Notes: generated by a model not told the origin, from the sequence alone. A stretch of 64,000 nucleotides of DNA from Bacteroides sp. M10 (GCF_014334015.1 NZ_CP060488.1:3616501-3680500); one strand, 5' to 3'. Shown: positions 17,815-26,645, counted from the stretch's first letter. Numbers and translations are program-made.

Positions 17815-20292
17815 ATGAAATTGATTCGACTGATCGCTTCACCGGTATTGATGTACATATTAGCGGGACTTTATGCCCTGATATTGGCGGTAGCCACTTT
17901 AGTGGAAAACTCTTATGGTCCTGCCGTTGCCCGTGAATCTTTTTATTATGCTCCTTGGTTTATACTGCTACAGTTGTTACAGGCAGTCAATTTATTGGCT
18001 ATGTTCCTTCAGGGAAACTATTTTAAGAGAATTAGTAAAGGCAGTCTGATTTTTCATGGAGCTTTTCTTTTTATCTGGTTGGGGGCTGCTGTCACTCACT
18101 ATGTAGGAGTGACGGGTATCATGCATATCCGTGAAGGGGAAACGGCAAATAGCATGATGAAAGAGGAAGGAACAGGGATGGAAAATGCTTCCCTGCCTTT
18201 CTCTGTTGCTTTGAAAGATTTCCGGTTGCAGCGCTATCCGGGTTCTCATAGTCCGATGTCTTATGAAAGTGACCTGGTGATTAAGAGAGAAAATGAATCT
18301 CCTTTACAGGCAACCATACGAATGAATAAAGTGATTGATGTGGATGGTTACCGTCTGTTCCAGTCTTCATTCGATTCTGACGAACAAGGTACCGTGTTAT
18401 CAGTGAGCTATGACCGTCCCGGTATGCAGCTTACATATACGGGATATTTCCTTTTACTGGTAGGTTTTGTCTTGACATTGTTCAGTAAGAAATCCCGTTT
18501 CGGGCGATTGCGCAGAGAATTGGGAGAAATGAAAAAGAATACCCCTTTCTGCTTATTGCTCTTTCTGGCTTTATCCGGCATCTCCAATATGCAGGCATTG
18601 CGTGCACAACAACCGGCTGTCTCTTCACAACAATCTCTGGTCGCTTCACAATTACCTTGTGTTTCTTCCTTACATGCCGAAAAGTTTGGCAGTCTGGTGG
18701 TGCTTAACCCTAACGGACGTCTCGAACCCGTCAACAGTTATACATCTGCCATTTTACGCAAATTGTATGGAGCCGATAAACTGAATGGCATCCATTCAGA
18801 TCAATTCTTTTTGAATCTACTTTCTTTTCCCGATGAATGGGGAGCTTTTCCTTTTATCAAAGTTGATAATAAAGAACTTCTTCAACGCTTCGGCAGAGAT
18901 GGCAAATACATTGCCTGGCAGGATGTGTTTGATGCAGACGGTAACTATATCCTGACGAATGAACTGAACACAATTTACGCTAAACCGGCTGCGGAGCGAA
19001 AACGTTTGGACTCGGATTTATTAAAACTGGATGAATCAGTAAACATCGTATATCGCATCATGCAACACCAATTGCTACCGCTTTTTCCGGATGGAAATGA
19101 TTTGCAGGGAAAATGGTATTCACCGGGTGATGACTTGAGCGCTTTTCATGGGAAAGATTCTCTATTTGTAACTAAAATCATGGACTGGTATATCTATGAG
19201 CTAGGAAATGGAGTTCGTTCCAACAACTGGAAGGAAGCAGACAAGGTAGTTGAAATGATGAATGTCTACCAACAAGCAAAAGCTAAAGTCCCCGCTATTG
19301 ATAACCGGAAAGTGAAAGCCGAACTTCTCTATAATCAATTGGATTTATTTTTCTGGTGTCGTCTGGCTTACTTGATTTTGGGTGGTATCCTACTTTTCAT
19401 TGCCTGCGGAGAGATTATTGCGGACTTTAAATGGGGAAGAAAAATTAGCAGTATTCTGATTGCTCTTCTGGCAATCGCTTTTCTCATACATACGGGAGGT
19501 GTCTTGTTACGTTGGTATATTTGCGGACATGCCCCTTGGGCAAATGCTTACGAGTCGATGATATGTACTTCCTGGATGCTGGTAGGTAGCGGACTACTAT
19601 TTGCCCGCCGATTCCGTATTCTTCCCGCATTGGCAGGACTATTGGGCGGAATCATGCTTTTTGTAGCAGGACTTAATCACCTGAATCCGGAAATAACTCC
19701 TTTAGTTCCGGTACTTCAATCTTATTGGCTGATGTCTCACGTCGCTATCATTATGATCGGTTACGTCTTTTTTGCTCTTTGTGCGCTGACAGGGTTGTTT
19801 AATCTTGTATTGATGAGTTTGCTTTCCGCCACCAACCGGGTGAAACTCTTGTTCCGTATCCGTGAACTGACACTGCTGAATGAAATGGCAATGATTCTCG
19901 GTCTGTTCTTTATGACTGCTGGAACATTTCTTGGAGCTATCTGGGCCAATGTCTCCTGGGGTAGATATTGGGGATGGGATCCCAAGGAAACCTGGGCATT
20001 GATTTCAATCGTTGTCTATGCATTAGTGCTTCATATCCGCTTTATTCCCCTCCTGGAAGGAAAGACCACCTGGTGTTTTAATCTGCTTTCCGTCGTTGCC
20101 GTCCTTTCGGTTATAATGACTTGGTTTGGGGTGAACTACTATTTGAGCGGTCTGCATTCTTATGGAAAAACCGAAGGAGGAGATTTCTTGTTGTGGATAT
20201 GGGGATTGGGCGTATGCCTCGTACTTGTTTTGGCGTTGTTTGCCCGCGGACGTTTAAAGAAACTCTCTGCCACATTTTTGTCTTTCTTTTAA
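17815..20292 (+). CDS. Fused ResB-CcsA (CcsBA) cytochrome c maturation protein
   Basis: An 825-residue integral membrane protein, starting at ATG 17815. The N-terminal quarter is ResB/CcsB-like: membrane segments around residues 10-30, 40-60 and 75-95, then a periplasmic part and another span near 205-225. The C-terminal third is CcsA with many spans and the tryptophan-rich heme-handling motif WGRYWGWDPKETWALIS, preceded by conserved-type histidines (HTGGVLLRW, SHVAIIM). System II proteins of this type move heme out and attach it to CxxCH sites. It closes the train containing two diheme proteins and is probably dedicated to them. Confidence 0.92.
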   Translation: MKLIRLIASPVLMYILAGLYALILAVATLVENSYGPAVARESFYYAPWFILLQLLQAVNLLAMFLQGNYFKRISKGSLIFHGAFLFIWLGAAVTHYVGVTGIMHIREGETANSMMKEEGTGMENASLPFSVALKDFRLQRYPGSHSPMSYESDLVIKRENESPLQATIRMNKVIDVDGYRLFQSSFDSDEQGTVLSVSYDRPGMQLTYTGYFLLLVGFVLTLFSKKSRFGRLRRELGEMKKNTPFCLLLFLALSGISNMQALRAQQPAVSSQQSLVASQLPCVSSLHAEKFGSLVVLNPNGRLEPVNSYTSAILRKLYGADKLNGIHSDQFFLNLLSFPDEWGAFPFIKVDNKELLQRFGRDGKYIAWQDVFDADGNYILTNELNTIYAKPAAERKRLDSDLLKLDESVNIVYRIMQHQLLPLFPDGNDLQGKWYSPGDDLSAFHGKDSLFVTKIMDWYIYELGNGVRSNNWKEADKVVEMMNVYQQAKAKVPAIDNRKVKAELLYNQLDLFFWCRLAYLILGGILLFIACGEIIADFKWGRKISSILIALLAIAFLIHTGGVLLRWYICGHAPWANAYESMICTSWMLVGSGLLFARRFRILPALAGLLGGIMLFVAGLNHLNPEITPLVPVLQSYWLMSHVAIIMIGYVFFALCALTGLFNLVLMSLLSATNRVKLLFRIRELTLLNEMAMILGLFFMTAGTFLGAIWANVSWGRYWGWDPKETWALISIVVYALVLHIRFIPLLEGKTTWCFNLLSVVAVLSVIMTWFGVNYYLSGLHSYGKTEGGDFLLWIWGLGVCLVLVLALFARGRLKKLSATFLSFF

Positions 20293-20436
20293 GTATTATA
20301 CGGGGAGAAACAAAAATGTGGCAGATCTTATAATCAATGACTTATCTCTGAAAATAGCCGGAAATAAGAGAAGTTTACAGGAAACATATACGGTGTTTCT
20401 GCTTTTTTCGGAAGGAAAACTGCATTTTATTGCCAA

Positions 20437-20914
20437 TTATTTGAACTTCAGTATTTTGATTGTTCTATTGTCGTGTTTCCATCCTTTCCCTATTTCTGCT
20501 TGTTGGTAGACACAACAAAGCAGATTGGTGGACGTGTATAGTCGTTTCACTTGTTCCTTCTTATATAAATTTGCTATTAGAAACGAATCAGTTTTTCCAT
20601 TCGCATCCAGATAGGGGAGATATGAATTTTCTCCGATAACTTCCTGCAACAAAGTACGTTCACCAATATTGGAGGTTTGTGCCAGTTGAGTTTTCCATCC
20701 GTTGAAGATGTGGGAAGCGCCTTGTATCCAACTATCAATCTCATTGGTTGACATACATTCCAGATCCAGGCGGATGGAAGCAATATGTGTCACGGTATTT
20801 ACTCCCCCTCGGAATCGTCCGATGATTTGAATGGCTTCGGTAGTAGGATCGATAACCGATTGGGTTGCGCCATGCAAATCACTGATGAGAATCACATGTG
20901 GCGGGTTTTACATA
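20437..20914 (-). pseudogene. Helicase C-terminal remnant
   Basis: The minus-strand frame reads NPPHVILISDLHGATQS at its start, directly after an in-frame TAA, and contains QIIGRFRGGVNTVTHIASIR, which looks like helicase motif VI. About 155 codons remain; motifs I to V are missing. The only start would be a GTG inside the motif region. I read it as the 3' end of a DEAD-like helicase gene, probably a leftover of a mobile element. Confidence 0.6.
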
Positions 20915-20952
20915 TGATATCCACCGCGGAGTAGAAACATAATCTTCTAATA

Positions 20953-20985
20953 TTTGATATTATATTGATATAATCCGTACCTTTG
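20953..20985 (+). promoter_or_regulatory. Promoter of the small lipoprotein gene
   Basis: TTTG at 20953-20956, a 21-nt spacer and TACCTTTG at 20978-20985 match the Bacteroides -33/-7 consensus fully. The start codon is 46 nt downstream of the -7 box. Confidence 0.85.
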
Positions 20986-21030
20986 CGCAGTAAACACAGA
21001 CAAAATTTACAAACTAAATAATTATATGAA

Positions 21031-21423
21031 ATGAAAAAGATTTTATTTTTGATGATTTTGTTTTTCCCTATCGTATTGAGTAGTTGTTCGTCCGATGATG
21101 ATGATTGGATTGATTTGAATTCGGAAGATATTGTAGGAACCTGGTCAACAGGTATAGAGGGTACTCATAAATACATTAAGTTTGAGAGTGATGGAACTGG
21201 ATATTACGCGCTTCTTAGCGGGGCTACCTTTGTGTCTAACTATTTGTTCACCTATCAAATTTCAGGTGATAAAATTAATATCCAAATAACTTATTCTGAT
21301 GATGGAAATAAGCTTAAAGGACAGAAGCGAGTGTGGGAGTGCTTATTTTCAAAAGATATATTAAAGATAAAAGATGGCTCATTGGAAAATGGCACATATA
21401 AAAGACTGGGATATGATGAGTAA
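21031..21423 (+). CDS. Small secreted lipoprotein, lipocalin-like
   Basis: A 130-residue protein with a lipoprotein signal peptide ending in IVLSSC. The lipidated cysteine is followed by SSDDDDW, an acidic patch like the export signal of surface-exposed Bacteroides lipoproteins. The mature part has the pattern of small lipocalin-like proteins (IVGTWSTG, YIKFESDGTGYYAL, YKRLGYDE), expected to be beta-rich. A full consensus promoter precedes it and a strong hairpin terminator follows, so it is an independent unit between two pseudogene remnants. The function is unknown. Confidence 0.85.
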   Translation: MKKILFLMILFFPIVLSSCSSDDDDWIDLNSEDIVGTWSTGIEGTHKYIKFESDGTGYYALLSGATFVSNYLFTYQISGDKINIQITYSDDGNKLKGQKRVWECLFSKDILKIKDGSLENGTYKRLGYDE

Positions 21424-21463
21424 TTAAATCACTGCATTTTATAGATAATCGTATGTTATGCGG

Positions 21464-21514
21464 TTAAAATTGGGAAATAAGCCGCAAAGTCTGCGGCTTA
21501 TTTTCCAATTTTAA
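21464..21514. terminator. 23-bp hairpin after the small lipoprotein gene
   Basis: Arms 21464-21486 and 21492-21514 pair over 23 positions with a single G-T wobble and a 5-nt loop. The outer part is A/T-rich on both sides, so the hairpin could terminate in either direction. Confidence 0.8.
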
Positions 21515-21542
21515 CTATAACTCCAATTAAATAGCTATTTTT

Positions 21543-21800
21543 GTGGAAAGAACCAATGATCTGTTTATTCATGAAATAGAAAATTGGACGTCGTTCAGAT
21601 GGAATGCTGCTTGTTTGTCGGAGCCGATAGCTCGGACAAACAAAGCTATCGGATATCTTTCTGTGTCATCTTCAGAAATAGAGGGAATCATATTAATACT
21701 GCGGAAGTACGTTCTTCCGTCGCACGGAAATTAGGTGTAGCTGTACCTGATACAAAAGAACCGACACATTGTATTGACGGATTCCACTGTATATAGAGGA
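21543..21800 (+). pseudogene. Frameshifted N-terminal remnant of a Fic-family (DUF4172) gene
   Basis: The first frame reads FIHEIENWTSFRWNA and SSSEIEG, as in the N-terminal domain of Fic proteins. The match then moves to another frame with NHINTAEVRSSVARKLGV, the following part of the same domain. The catalytic HPFxxGNGR region is absent. A TATTTTTG -7 box (21536-21543) may be its old promoter. The frameshift and lost C terminus mark it as a pseudogene. Confidence 0.65.
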
Positions 21801-21911
21801 CAAAAGACAATAGAAGAAAGAATATCTTCATTGGACAAAATACGTTTTGAACAAAATGAAATGTCGATTGAAGATATTGTATATAAGTATTTTGCATATC
21901 TCATTGAATAA
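21801..21911 (+). other. Orphan coding tail of about 38 codons
   Basis: An open stretch ending in TAA at 21909-21911 reads GQKTIEERISSLDKIRFEQ and ends YKYFAYLIE. It has no start codon in a sensible place and abuts the Fic remnant. It looks like the end of another decayed gene; the family is not recognised. Confidence 0.35.
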
Positions 21912-21935
21912 TTATTTTATGATATAAAGAAACCC

Positions 21936-22502
21936 ATGTTGAAAATATTAGTAACCTACGCCGTCCAAGGCGAATTTGTGGAGATTAAATGGCCGGATAT
22001 AGAACCTTACTACGTTCGTACAGGTATTGGTAAAGTTAAATCAGCCTTTCATTTGGCAGAGGCAATCCGCCAGGTACAACCGGACTTAGTACTCAATATC
22101 GGAAGTGCCGGAACAGTCAACCATCAAGTAGGAGATATCTTTGTCTGCCGCAAGTTCGTAGACCGTGATATGCAGAAAATGAAAGAGTTCGGATTGGAGT
22201 GTGAGATTGATTCATCGGCCTTGCTCGAAGAAAAAGGTTATTGCAAGCACTGGACAGAAGAAGGAATCTGTAACACGGGAGATGGCTTTCTGACAGAATT
22301 GACTCACGTTAGCGGAGATGTCGTAGACATGGAAGCCTATGCACAGGCATTCGTTTGCCGTTCGAAAGAAATTCCGTTTATTTCCGTGAAATATGTGACT
22401 GACATTATTGGTCAGAACTCCGTGAAACATTGGGAAGATAAACTTGCCGATGCCCGACAGGGACTATCACATTACTTCAATGTCTTGAAAGAAAGAATAT
22501 GA
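21936..22502 (+). CDS. Nucleoside phosphorylase-family nucleosidase (MTA/SAH nucleosidase-like)
   Basis: A 188-residue protein with family landmarks: LVLNIGSAGTV (substrate loop), GDGFLTE, DVVDMEAYAQAFVCR with the ribose-binding ME pair, and VKYVTDIIG with the expected catalytic Asp. Enzymes of this type hydrolyse 5'-methylthioadenosine and S-adenosylhomocysteine, or other purine nucleosides. It is shorter than the usual length of about 230, and the N terminus is compact, so specificity is uncertain. Its 3' end overlaps the DUF454 gene tail-to-tail by 31 nt. Confidence 0.82.
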   Translation: MLKILVTYAVQGEFVEIKWPDIEPYYVRTGIGKVKSAFHLAEAIRQVQPDLVLNIGSAGTVNHQVGDIFVCRKFVDRDMQKMKEFGLECEIDSSALLEEKGYCKHWTEEGICNTGDGFLTELTHVSGDVVDMEAYAQAFVCRSKEIPFISVKYVTDIIGQNSVKHWEDKLADARQGLSHYFNVLKERI

Positions 22503-22831
22503 TAAGTGACTCCTGCGGCAATCAGTCCCAGGAGAATCTTTACCCATATCAGAGGAATCAGGAAGAAAATGCAATAAAGCATAGTTCCCCACATCAGCAC
22601 GAGCGAGATTACTTTGGCTCGAAGAGGGATCGCCTTGTTTTCGCGGTAATTGCGGATATAAGGACCGAAGTGCCGATGATTGAGCAGCCAGTTATATAGT
22701 CGGGGAGACCCTTTGAAATAAAGGGCAGCGGTGAGTAACAGAAAAGGGGTAGTAGGCAGTAACGGCAGAAAGATGCCGAGAATGCCGAGTGCAAGGGAGA
22801 TACTACCTAAAACAATATACAGAGTTTTCAT
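22472..22831 (-). CDS. DUF454 (YbaN-like) membrane protein
   Basis: A 119-residue protein with three hydrophobic segments. The DUF454 signature is FLPLLPTTPFLLLTAALYFKGSP followed by WLLNHRHFGPYI, split here by a few residues. The family is conserved but uncharacterised, and sits in the inner membrane. The start is ATG 22831, since a TATCTTTG -7 box lies only 4 nt upstream of it. The message may therefore be leaderless. Confidence 0.88.
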   Translation of the reverse strand: MKTLYIVLGSISLALGILGIFLPLLPTTPFLLLTAALYFKGSPRLYNWLLNHRHFGPYIRNYRENKAIPLRAKVISLVLMWGTMLYCIFFLIPLIWVKILLGLIAAGVTYHILSFKTLK

Positions 22832-22835
22832 GCGG

Positions 22836-22843
22836 CAAAGATA
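22836..22843 (-). promoter_or_regulatory. -7 box abutting the DUF454 start codon
   Basis: On the minus strand TATCTTTG is followed by CCGC and the ATG. Transcription would begin at or next to the start codon. No clear TTTG -33 element is present at normal spacing. Confidence 0.45.
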
Positions 22844-22960
22844 GTGCAAAAAAAGGGAAAAAATAACACTCTTTGCTGAATGAAAACTCTATTTTATATT
22901 ACCTTTGTCGTTGCATCGAGGTGACATTAGATGCGTGTAACTATTAAAATACATACACCC

Positions 22961-23317
22961 ATGTTTACAGTAATCAAACGCATGGAGATCTCGGCTTCTC
23001 ATAAGCTGGTACTCCCGTATCGCAGTAAATGCGCCAGTTTACACGGTCACAACTGGATTATTACCGTCTATTGCCGTTCTATGCGGCTCAACTCCGAAGG
23101 AATGGTGGTAGATTTCACTCGTATCAAAGAAGTGGTCATGGAAAAACTCGACCATCAAAATCTGAATGAAGTACTTCCGTTCAATCCCACAGCAGAGAAT
23201 ATCGCCCGGTGGGTGTGCAAACAGATTCCCCAATGCTATAAGGTAGAGGTGCAGGAATCGGAAGGAAACATAGTCATCTATGAGAAAGATTCCGCCAGCG
23301 CAGAAGGACAAGAGTAG
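22961..23317 (+). CDS. queD: 6-carboxytetrahydropterin synthase (QueD)
   Basis: A 118-residue protein from ATG 22961; ATG 22931 is possible. Zinc ligands are H14 (SASHKL), H28 and H30, with catalytic C24 in CASLHGH, exactly the QueD/PTPS arrangement. QueD turns dihydroneopterin triphosphate into 6-carboxytetrahydropterin in queuosine synthesis. The next gene 14 nt downstream encodes QueE, the next-but-one step of the pathway, which supports QueD over the eukaryotic-type PTPS. A TACCTTTG -7 box lies at 22910-22917. Confidence 0.93.
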   Translation: MFTVIKRMEISASHKLVLPYRSKCASLHGHNWIITVYCRSMRLNSEGMVVDFTRIKEVVMEKLDHQNLNEVLPFNPTAENIARWVCKQIPQCYKVEVQESEGNIVIYEKDSASAEGQE

Positions 23318-23331
23318 CAAATTAAACAAGT

Positions 23332-23883
23332 ATGACGATGAGAAAGATTAATGAAATCTTTTACAGTTTGCAGGGCGAAGGTTACCACACCGGAACTCCG
23401 GCCATCTTCGTGCGTTTCTCCGGCTGCAACCTGAAATGTGACTTTTGCGACACACAACACGAAGAAGGAACCATGATGACCGATGAAGAAATTATCACCG
23501 AAGTGAAAAAATATCCAGCCGTTACCGTTGTCCTCACAGGTGGCGAACCTTCCTTATGGATAGACGACCAATTGATCGACCTTTTGCATCAGGCCGGTAA
23601 ATATGTGACCATCGAAACCAACGGTACACACCCCTTACCGGCATCTATCGACTGGGTGACCTGCTCACCCAAACAAGGGGCAAAACTGGCAATCGACCGG
23701 ATGGACGAAGTGAAAGTTGTCTATGAAGGACAAGATATAAGTATTTTTGAACTACTTCCTGCCGAACATTTTTTCCTCCAGCCTTGTTCTTGTAATAACA
23801 CTGCTTTGACAGTGGACTGTGTAATGCGACATCCCAAATGGAGACTCAGCCTGCAAACACACAAATTAATCGACATCCGTTGA
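23332..23883 (+). CDS. queE: 7-carboxy-7-deazaguanine synthase (QueE)
   Basis: A 183-residue radical SAM enzyme. The [4Fe-4S] cysteines are C32, C36 and C39 in FSGCNLKCDFCDTQH. The N-terminal FYSLQGEGYHTGTPAIFVRF and the GGEPSL motif are typical of QueE. It converts 6-carboxytetrahydropterin to CDG, the precursor of preQ0 and queuosine. It forms a two-gene operon with queD. The start may be ATG 23332 or ATG 23338. Confidence 0.95.
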   Translation: MTMRKINEIFYSLQGEGYHTGTPAIFVRFSGCNLKCDFCDTQHEEGTMMTDEEIITEVKKYPAVTVVLTGGEPSLWIDDQLIDLLHQAGKYVTIETNGTHPLPASIDWVTCSPKQGAKLAIDRMDEVKVVYEGQDISIFELLPAEHFFLQPCSCNNTALTVDCVMRHPKWRLSLQTHKLIDIR

Positions 23884-23935
23884 ACAAAATAGACGGGTGA
23901 TACGGAGGAAGCTTAAATTATTACATAATATAGTT

Positions 23936-24676
23936 ATGAAAGTAGGTTTGTTTATTCCTTGTTATATCAATGCCATATATCCCAATGTGGGAGTGGCATC
24001 GTATAAACTGTTGAAAAGTTTGGGAGTAGACGTCGATTATCCGTTGGATCAAACCTGTTGCGGACAACCGATGGCAAATGCCGGTTTTGAAGATGAATCG
24101 GTGAAATTGGCGCTCCGTTTTGGCGATTTATTCCGGGAGTACGATTACATAGTCGGTCCTTCCGCCAGTTGTGTGGCTTTTGTGAAAGAGAATCATCCGG
24201 GCATCTTAGAGAAAGAAGGACATGTTTGTCAGACTGCGGGAAAGATTTGTGATATTTGTGAATTTATTCACGATGTATTGAAACCTTCCAAGATTCCTGC
24301 ACGCTTTCCTCATAAGGTCAGCATCCATAATAGCTGTCATGGGGTGCGCGAACTGTTTATTTCCGCTCCCTCCGAGATGAATATTCCTTATTACAATAAA
24401 TTGCGTGATTTGCTCAATCTGGTTGAAGGAATCGAAGTTTTCGAACCCAGCCATATTGACGAGTGTTGCGGCTTTGGCGGAATGTTTGCCGTGGAAGAGC
24501 AGGCAGTCTCCGTCTGCATGGGGCGTGATAAGGTGAAAGACCACATGGCCACCGGAGCCGAATATATTGTCGGAGCGGACAGTTCCTGCCTGATGCACAT
24601 GCAAGGTGTTATCAAACGGGAGCATCTGCCTATTCAGATTATCCATATTGTAGAAATTCTAGCGTCGCAATCATGA
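23936..24676 (+). CDS. lutA: Lactate utilization protein LutA (Fe-S oxidoreductase)
   Basis: A 246-residue protein from ATG 23936. Two cysteine-rich CCG motifs, at 41-43 (CCGQPMANAGF) and 177-179 (CCGFGGMFAV), mark the LutA/YkgE family. With LutB and LutC it oxidises L-lactate to pyruvate in the cytoplasm. The stop overlaps the lutB start by 4 nt, which indicates a tightly coupled operon. Confidence 0.94.
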   Translation: MKVGLFIPCYINAIYPNVGVASYKLLKSLGVDVDYPLDQTCCGQPMANAGFEDESVKLALRFGDLFREYDYIVGPSASCVAFVKENHPGILEKEGHVCQTAGKICDICEFIHDVLKPSKIPARFPHKVSIHNSCHGVRELFISAPSEMNIPYYNKLRDLLNLVEGIEVFEPSHIDECCGFGGMFAVEEQAVSVCMGRDKVKDHMATGAEYIVGADSSCLMHMQGVIKREHLPIQIIHIVEILASQS

Positions 24677-26058
24677 GTACAAAACATTCAAAGGCTGCCG
24701 AGAAGTTCTTGCAGGACAGCAAGATGGCAGCATGGCATAATGAAACCCTTTGGATGGTCCGTGCCAAAAGGGATAAGATGAGCAAGGAAGTTCCCGAATG
24801 GGAAGAGTTGCGCAACAAGGCTTGCGAACTGAAACTATATTCCAACAGTCACCTCGAAGAACTTCTGCTGGAGTTCGAGAAGAACGCTACCGCCAACGGC
24901 GCCATTGTGCATTGGGCAAAAGATGCCGATGAATACTGCGCCATTGTCTATGAGATATTGAATGAACATAATGTGCATCATTTCATCAAGAGTAAATCCA
25001 TGCTCGCCGAAGAGTGCGGATTGAATCCTTTCCTGATGGAGCGGGGCATTGATGTCGTAGAGTCCGATTTGGGCGAACGCATCCTGCAACTGATGCATCT
25101 CGAACCGAGTCACATCGTACTGCCTGCCATCCACATCAAACGGGAGCAGGTAGGCGAACTTTTCGAAAAGGAGATGGGAACCGAGGAAGGAAACTTCGAC
25201 CCTACCTACCTGACTCATGCCGCACGTAAGAACCTGCGCCCTCTCTTCCTGAATGCCGAAGCCGCTATGACAGGGGCCAACTTTGCCGTAGCTTCAACCG
25301 GCGACATTGTAGTCTGCACGAATGAGGGAAACGCCGATATGGGTACTTCCTACCCGAAGCTGAACATCGCCGCTTTCGGTATGGAAAAGATTGTTCCGGA
25401 TTTGGATGCACTGGGCGTATTCACCCGATTGCTTGCCCGTTCGGCTACCGGACAACCGGTGACCACCTACACTTCCCATTACCGCCGTCCTCGCGAAGGC
25501 GGTGAATATCATATCATCATCGTAGATAACGGCCGGAGTACATTGCTTTCCAAGCCCGATCATATCAAGACACTGAATTGCATCCGTTGTGGTGCGTGTA
25601 TGAATACCTGCCCGGTATATCGCCGAAGTGGGGGATACTCTTATACCTATTTTATTCCCGGACCTATCGGTATTAATCTGGGCATGGCTCACGATCCGGA
25701 GAAATATTATGATAATCTTTCTGCCTGCTCCCTGTGTATGTCCTGCTCTGATGTTTGTCCGGTGCAAGTTGATTTGGCCGAACAGATTTACAAGTGGCGT
25801 CAGGATTTGGACGGACTGGGAAAAGCCAATACAGGAAAGAAGATTATGTCCGGCGGCATGAAGTTCCTGATGGAACGTCCGGCATTGTTCAATGCTGCTT
25901 TGTGGGCGGCTCCGGTAGTGAACGGTCTGCCTCGTTTTATGAAATACAACGATCTCGACGATTGGGGAAAAGGGCGTGAACTGCCGGAATTTGCCAAAGA
26001 GTCGTTCAATGAAATGTGGAAGAAGAACAAAGTACAGGGAAAGGAGGAATCCAAATGA
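24673..26058 (+). CDS. lutB: Lactate utilization protein LutB (ferredoxin-like Fe-S subunit)
   Basis: A 461-residue protein. Two ferredoxin-type cluster motifs are visible: C303-x2-C306-x2-C309-x3-C313 and C352-x2-C355-x2-C358-x3-C362. The upstream two thirds match the LutB/YkgF domain (for example TGDIVVCTNEGN). It transfers electrons from lactate oxidation. Translation is coupled to lutA upstream and lutC downstream by ATGA overlaps. Confidence 0.95.
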   Translation: MSTKHSKAAEKFLQDSKMAAWHNETLWMVRAKRDKMSKEVPEWEELRNKACELKLYSNSHLEELLLEFEKNATANGAIVHWAKDADEYCAIVYEILNEHNVHHFIKSKSMLAEECGLNPFLMERGIDVVESDLGERILQLMHLEPSHIVLPAIHIKREQVGELFEKEMGTEEGNFDPTYLTHAARKNLRPLFLNAEAAMTGANFAVASTGDIVVCTNEGNADMGTSYPKLNIAAFGMEKIVPDLDALGVFTRLLARSATGQPVTTYTSHYRRPREGGEYHIIIVDNGRSTLLSKPDHIKTLNCIRCGACMNTCPVYRRSGGYSYTYFIPGPIGINLGMAHDPEKYYDNLSACSLCMSCSDVCPVQVDLAEQIYKWRQDLDGLGKANTGKKIMSGGMKFLMERPALFNAALWAAPVVNGLPRFMKYNDLDDWGKGRELPEFAKESFNEMWKKNKVQGKEESK

Positions 26059-26636
26059 GCAGCAGAGAAGAGATATTAGCCAGTATTCGCAAGAATACGC
26101 AAACTCGTTATGATAAACCGGATATTGCGGATATGGAGCGATTGTCGTATCCTGACAAGATAGAACAATTTTGTGCAATCAGTCGTGCAGTGGGTGGCAC
26201 GGCAGTGGTATTGGGCGAAGGAGAAGATGTGAATGCGGTAATACGCCGGACTTATCCGGATGCTATGCGCATTGCTTCCGTCTTGCCGGATATTTCCTGC
26301 GCGACATTCAATCCCGACAATCTGGATGATCCGAAAGAGTTGGATGGCACCGATGTAGCCGTAGTGAAAGGAGAAATCGGAGTTGCCGAGAACGGAGCCA
26401 TTTGGATACCGCAGACGGTGAAATATAAAGCTATTTATTTTATCTCGGAAAAGCTGGTTATCCTGCTCGACCGGAATAAAATCGTGAATACCATGTATGA
26501 TGCTTATCGGGAGCTGGATGGACAGGAATATCAATTCGGAACATTCATCTCCGGTCCTTCAAAGACTGCCGACATTGAACAGGCATTGGTGATGGGAGCA
26601 CATGGGGCACGGGACGTATTAGTGATATTAATCTAG
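26055..26636 (+). CDS. lutC: Lactate utilization protein LutC
   Basis: A 193-residue protein from ATG 26055, which overlaps the lutB stop. It has the LutC/YkgG features VAVVKGEIGVAENGAIWI and GPSKTADIEQALVMGAHG. It is the third required component of the lactate oxidation complex. A GGAGGAA ribosome binding site stands shortly before the start. Hairpin repeats follow the stop. Confidence 0.94.
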   Translation: MSSREEILASIRKNTQTRYDKPDIADMERLSYPDKIEQFCAISRAVGGTAVVLGEGEDVNAVIRRTYPDAMRIASVLPDISCATFNPDNLDDPKELDGTDVAVVKGEIGVAENGAIWIPQTVKYKAIYFISEKLVILLDRNKIVNTMYDAYRELDGQEYQFGTFISGPSKTADIEQALVMGAHGARDVLVILI

Positions 26637-26645
26637 TGTTTCAAA

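Noticed and set aside
25294..26178. A 294-codon minus-strand frame across lutB and lutC
   Set aside because: It overlaps two well supported lut genes and has no domain signature.
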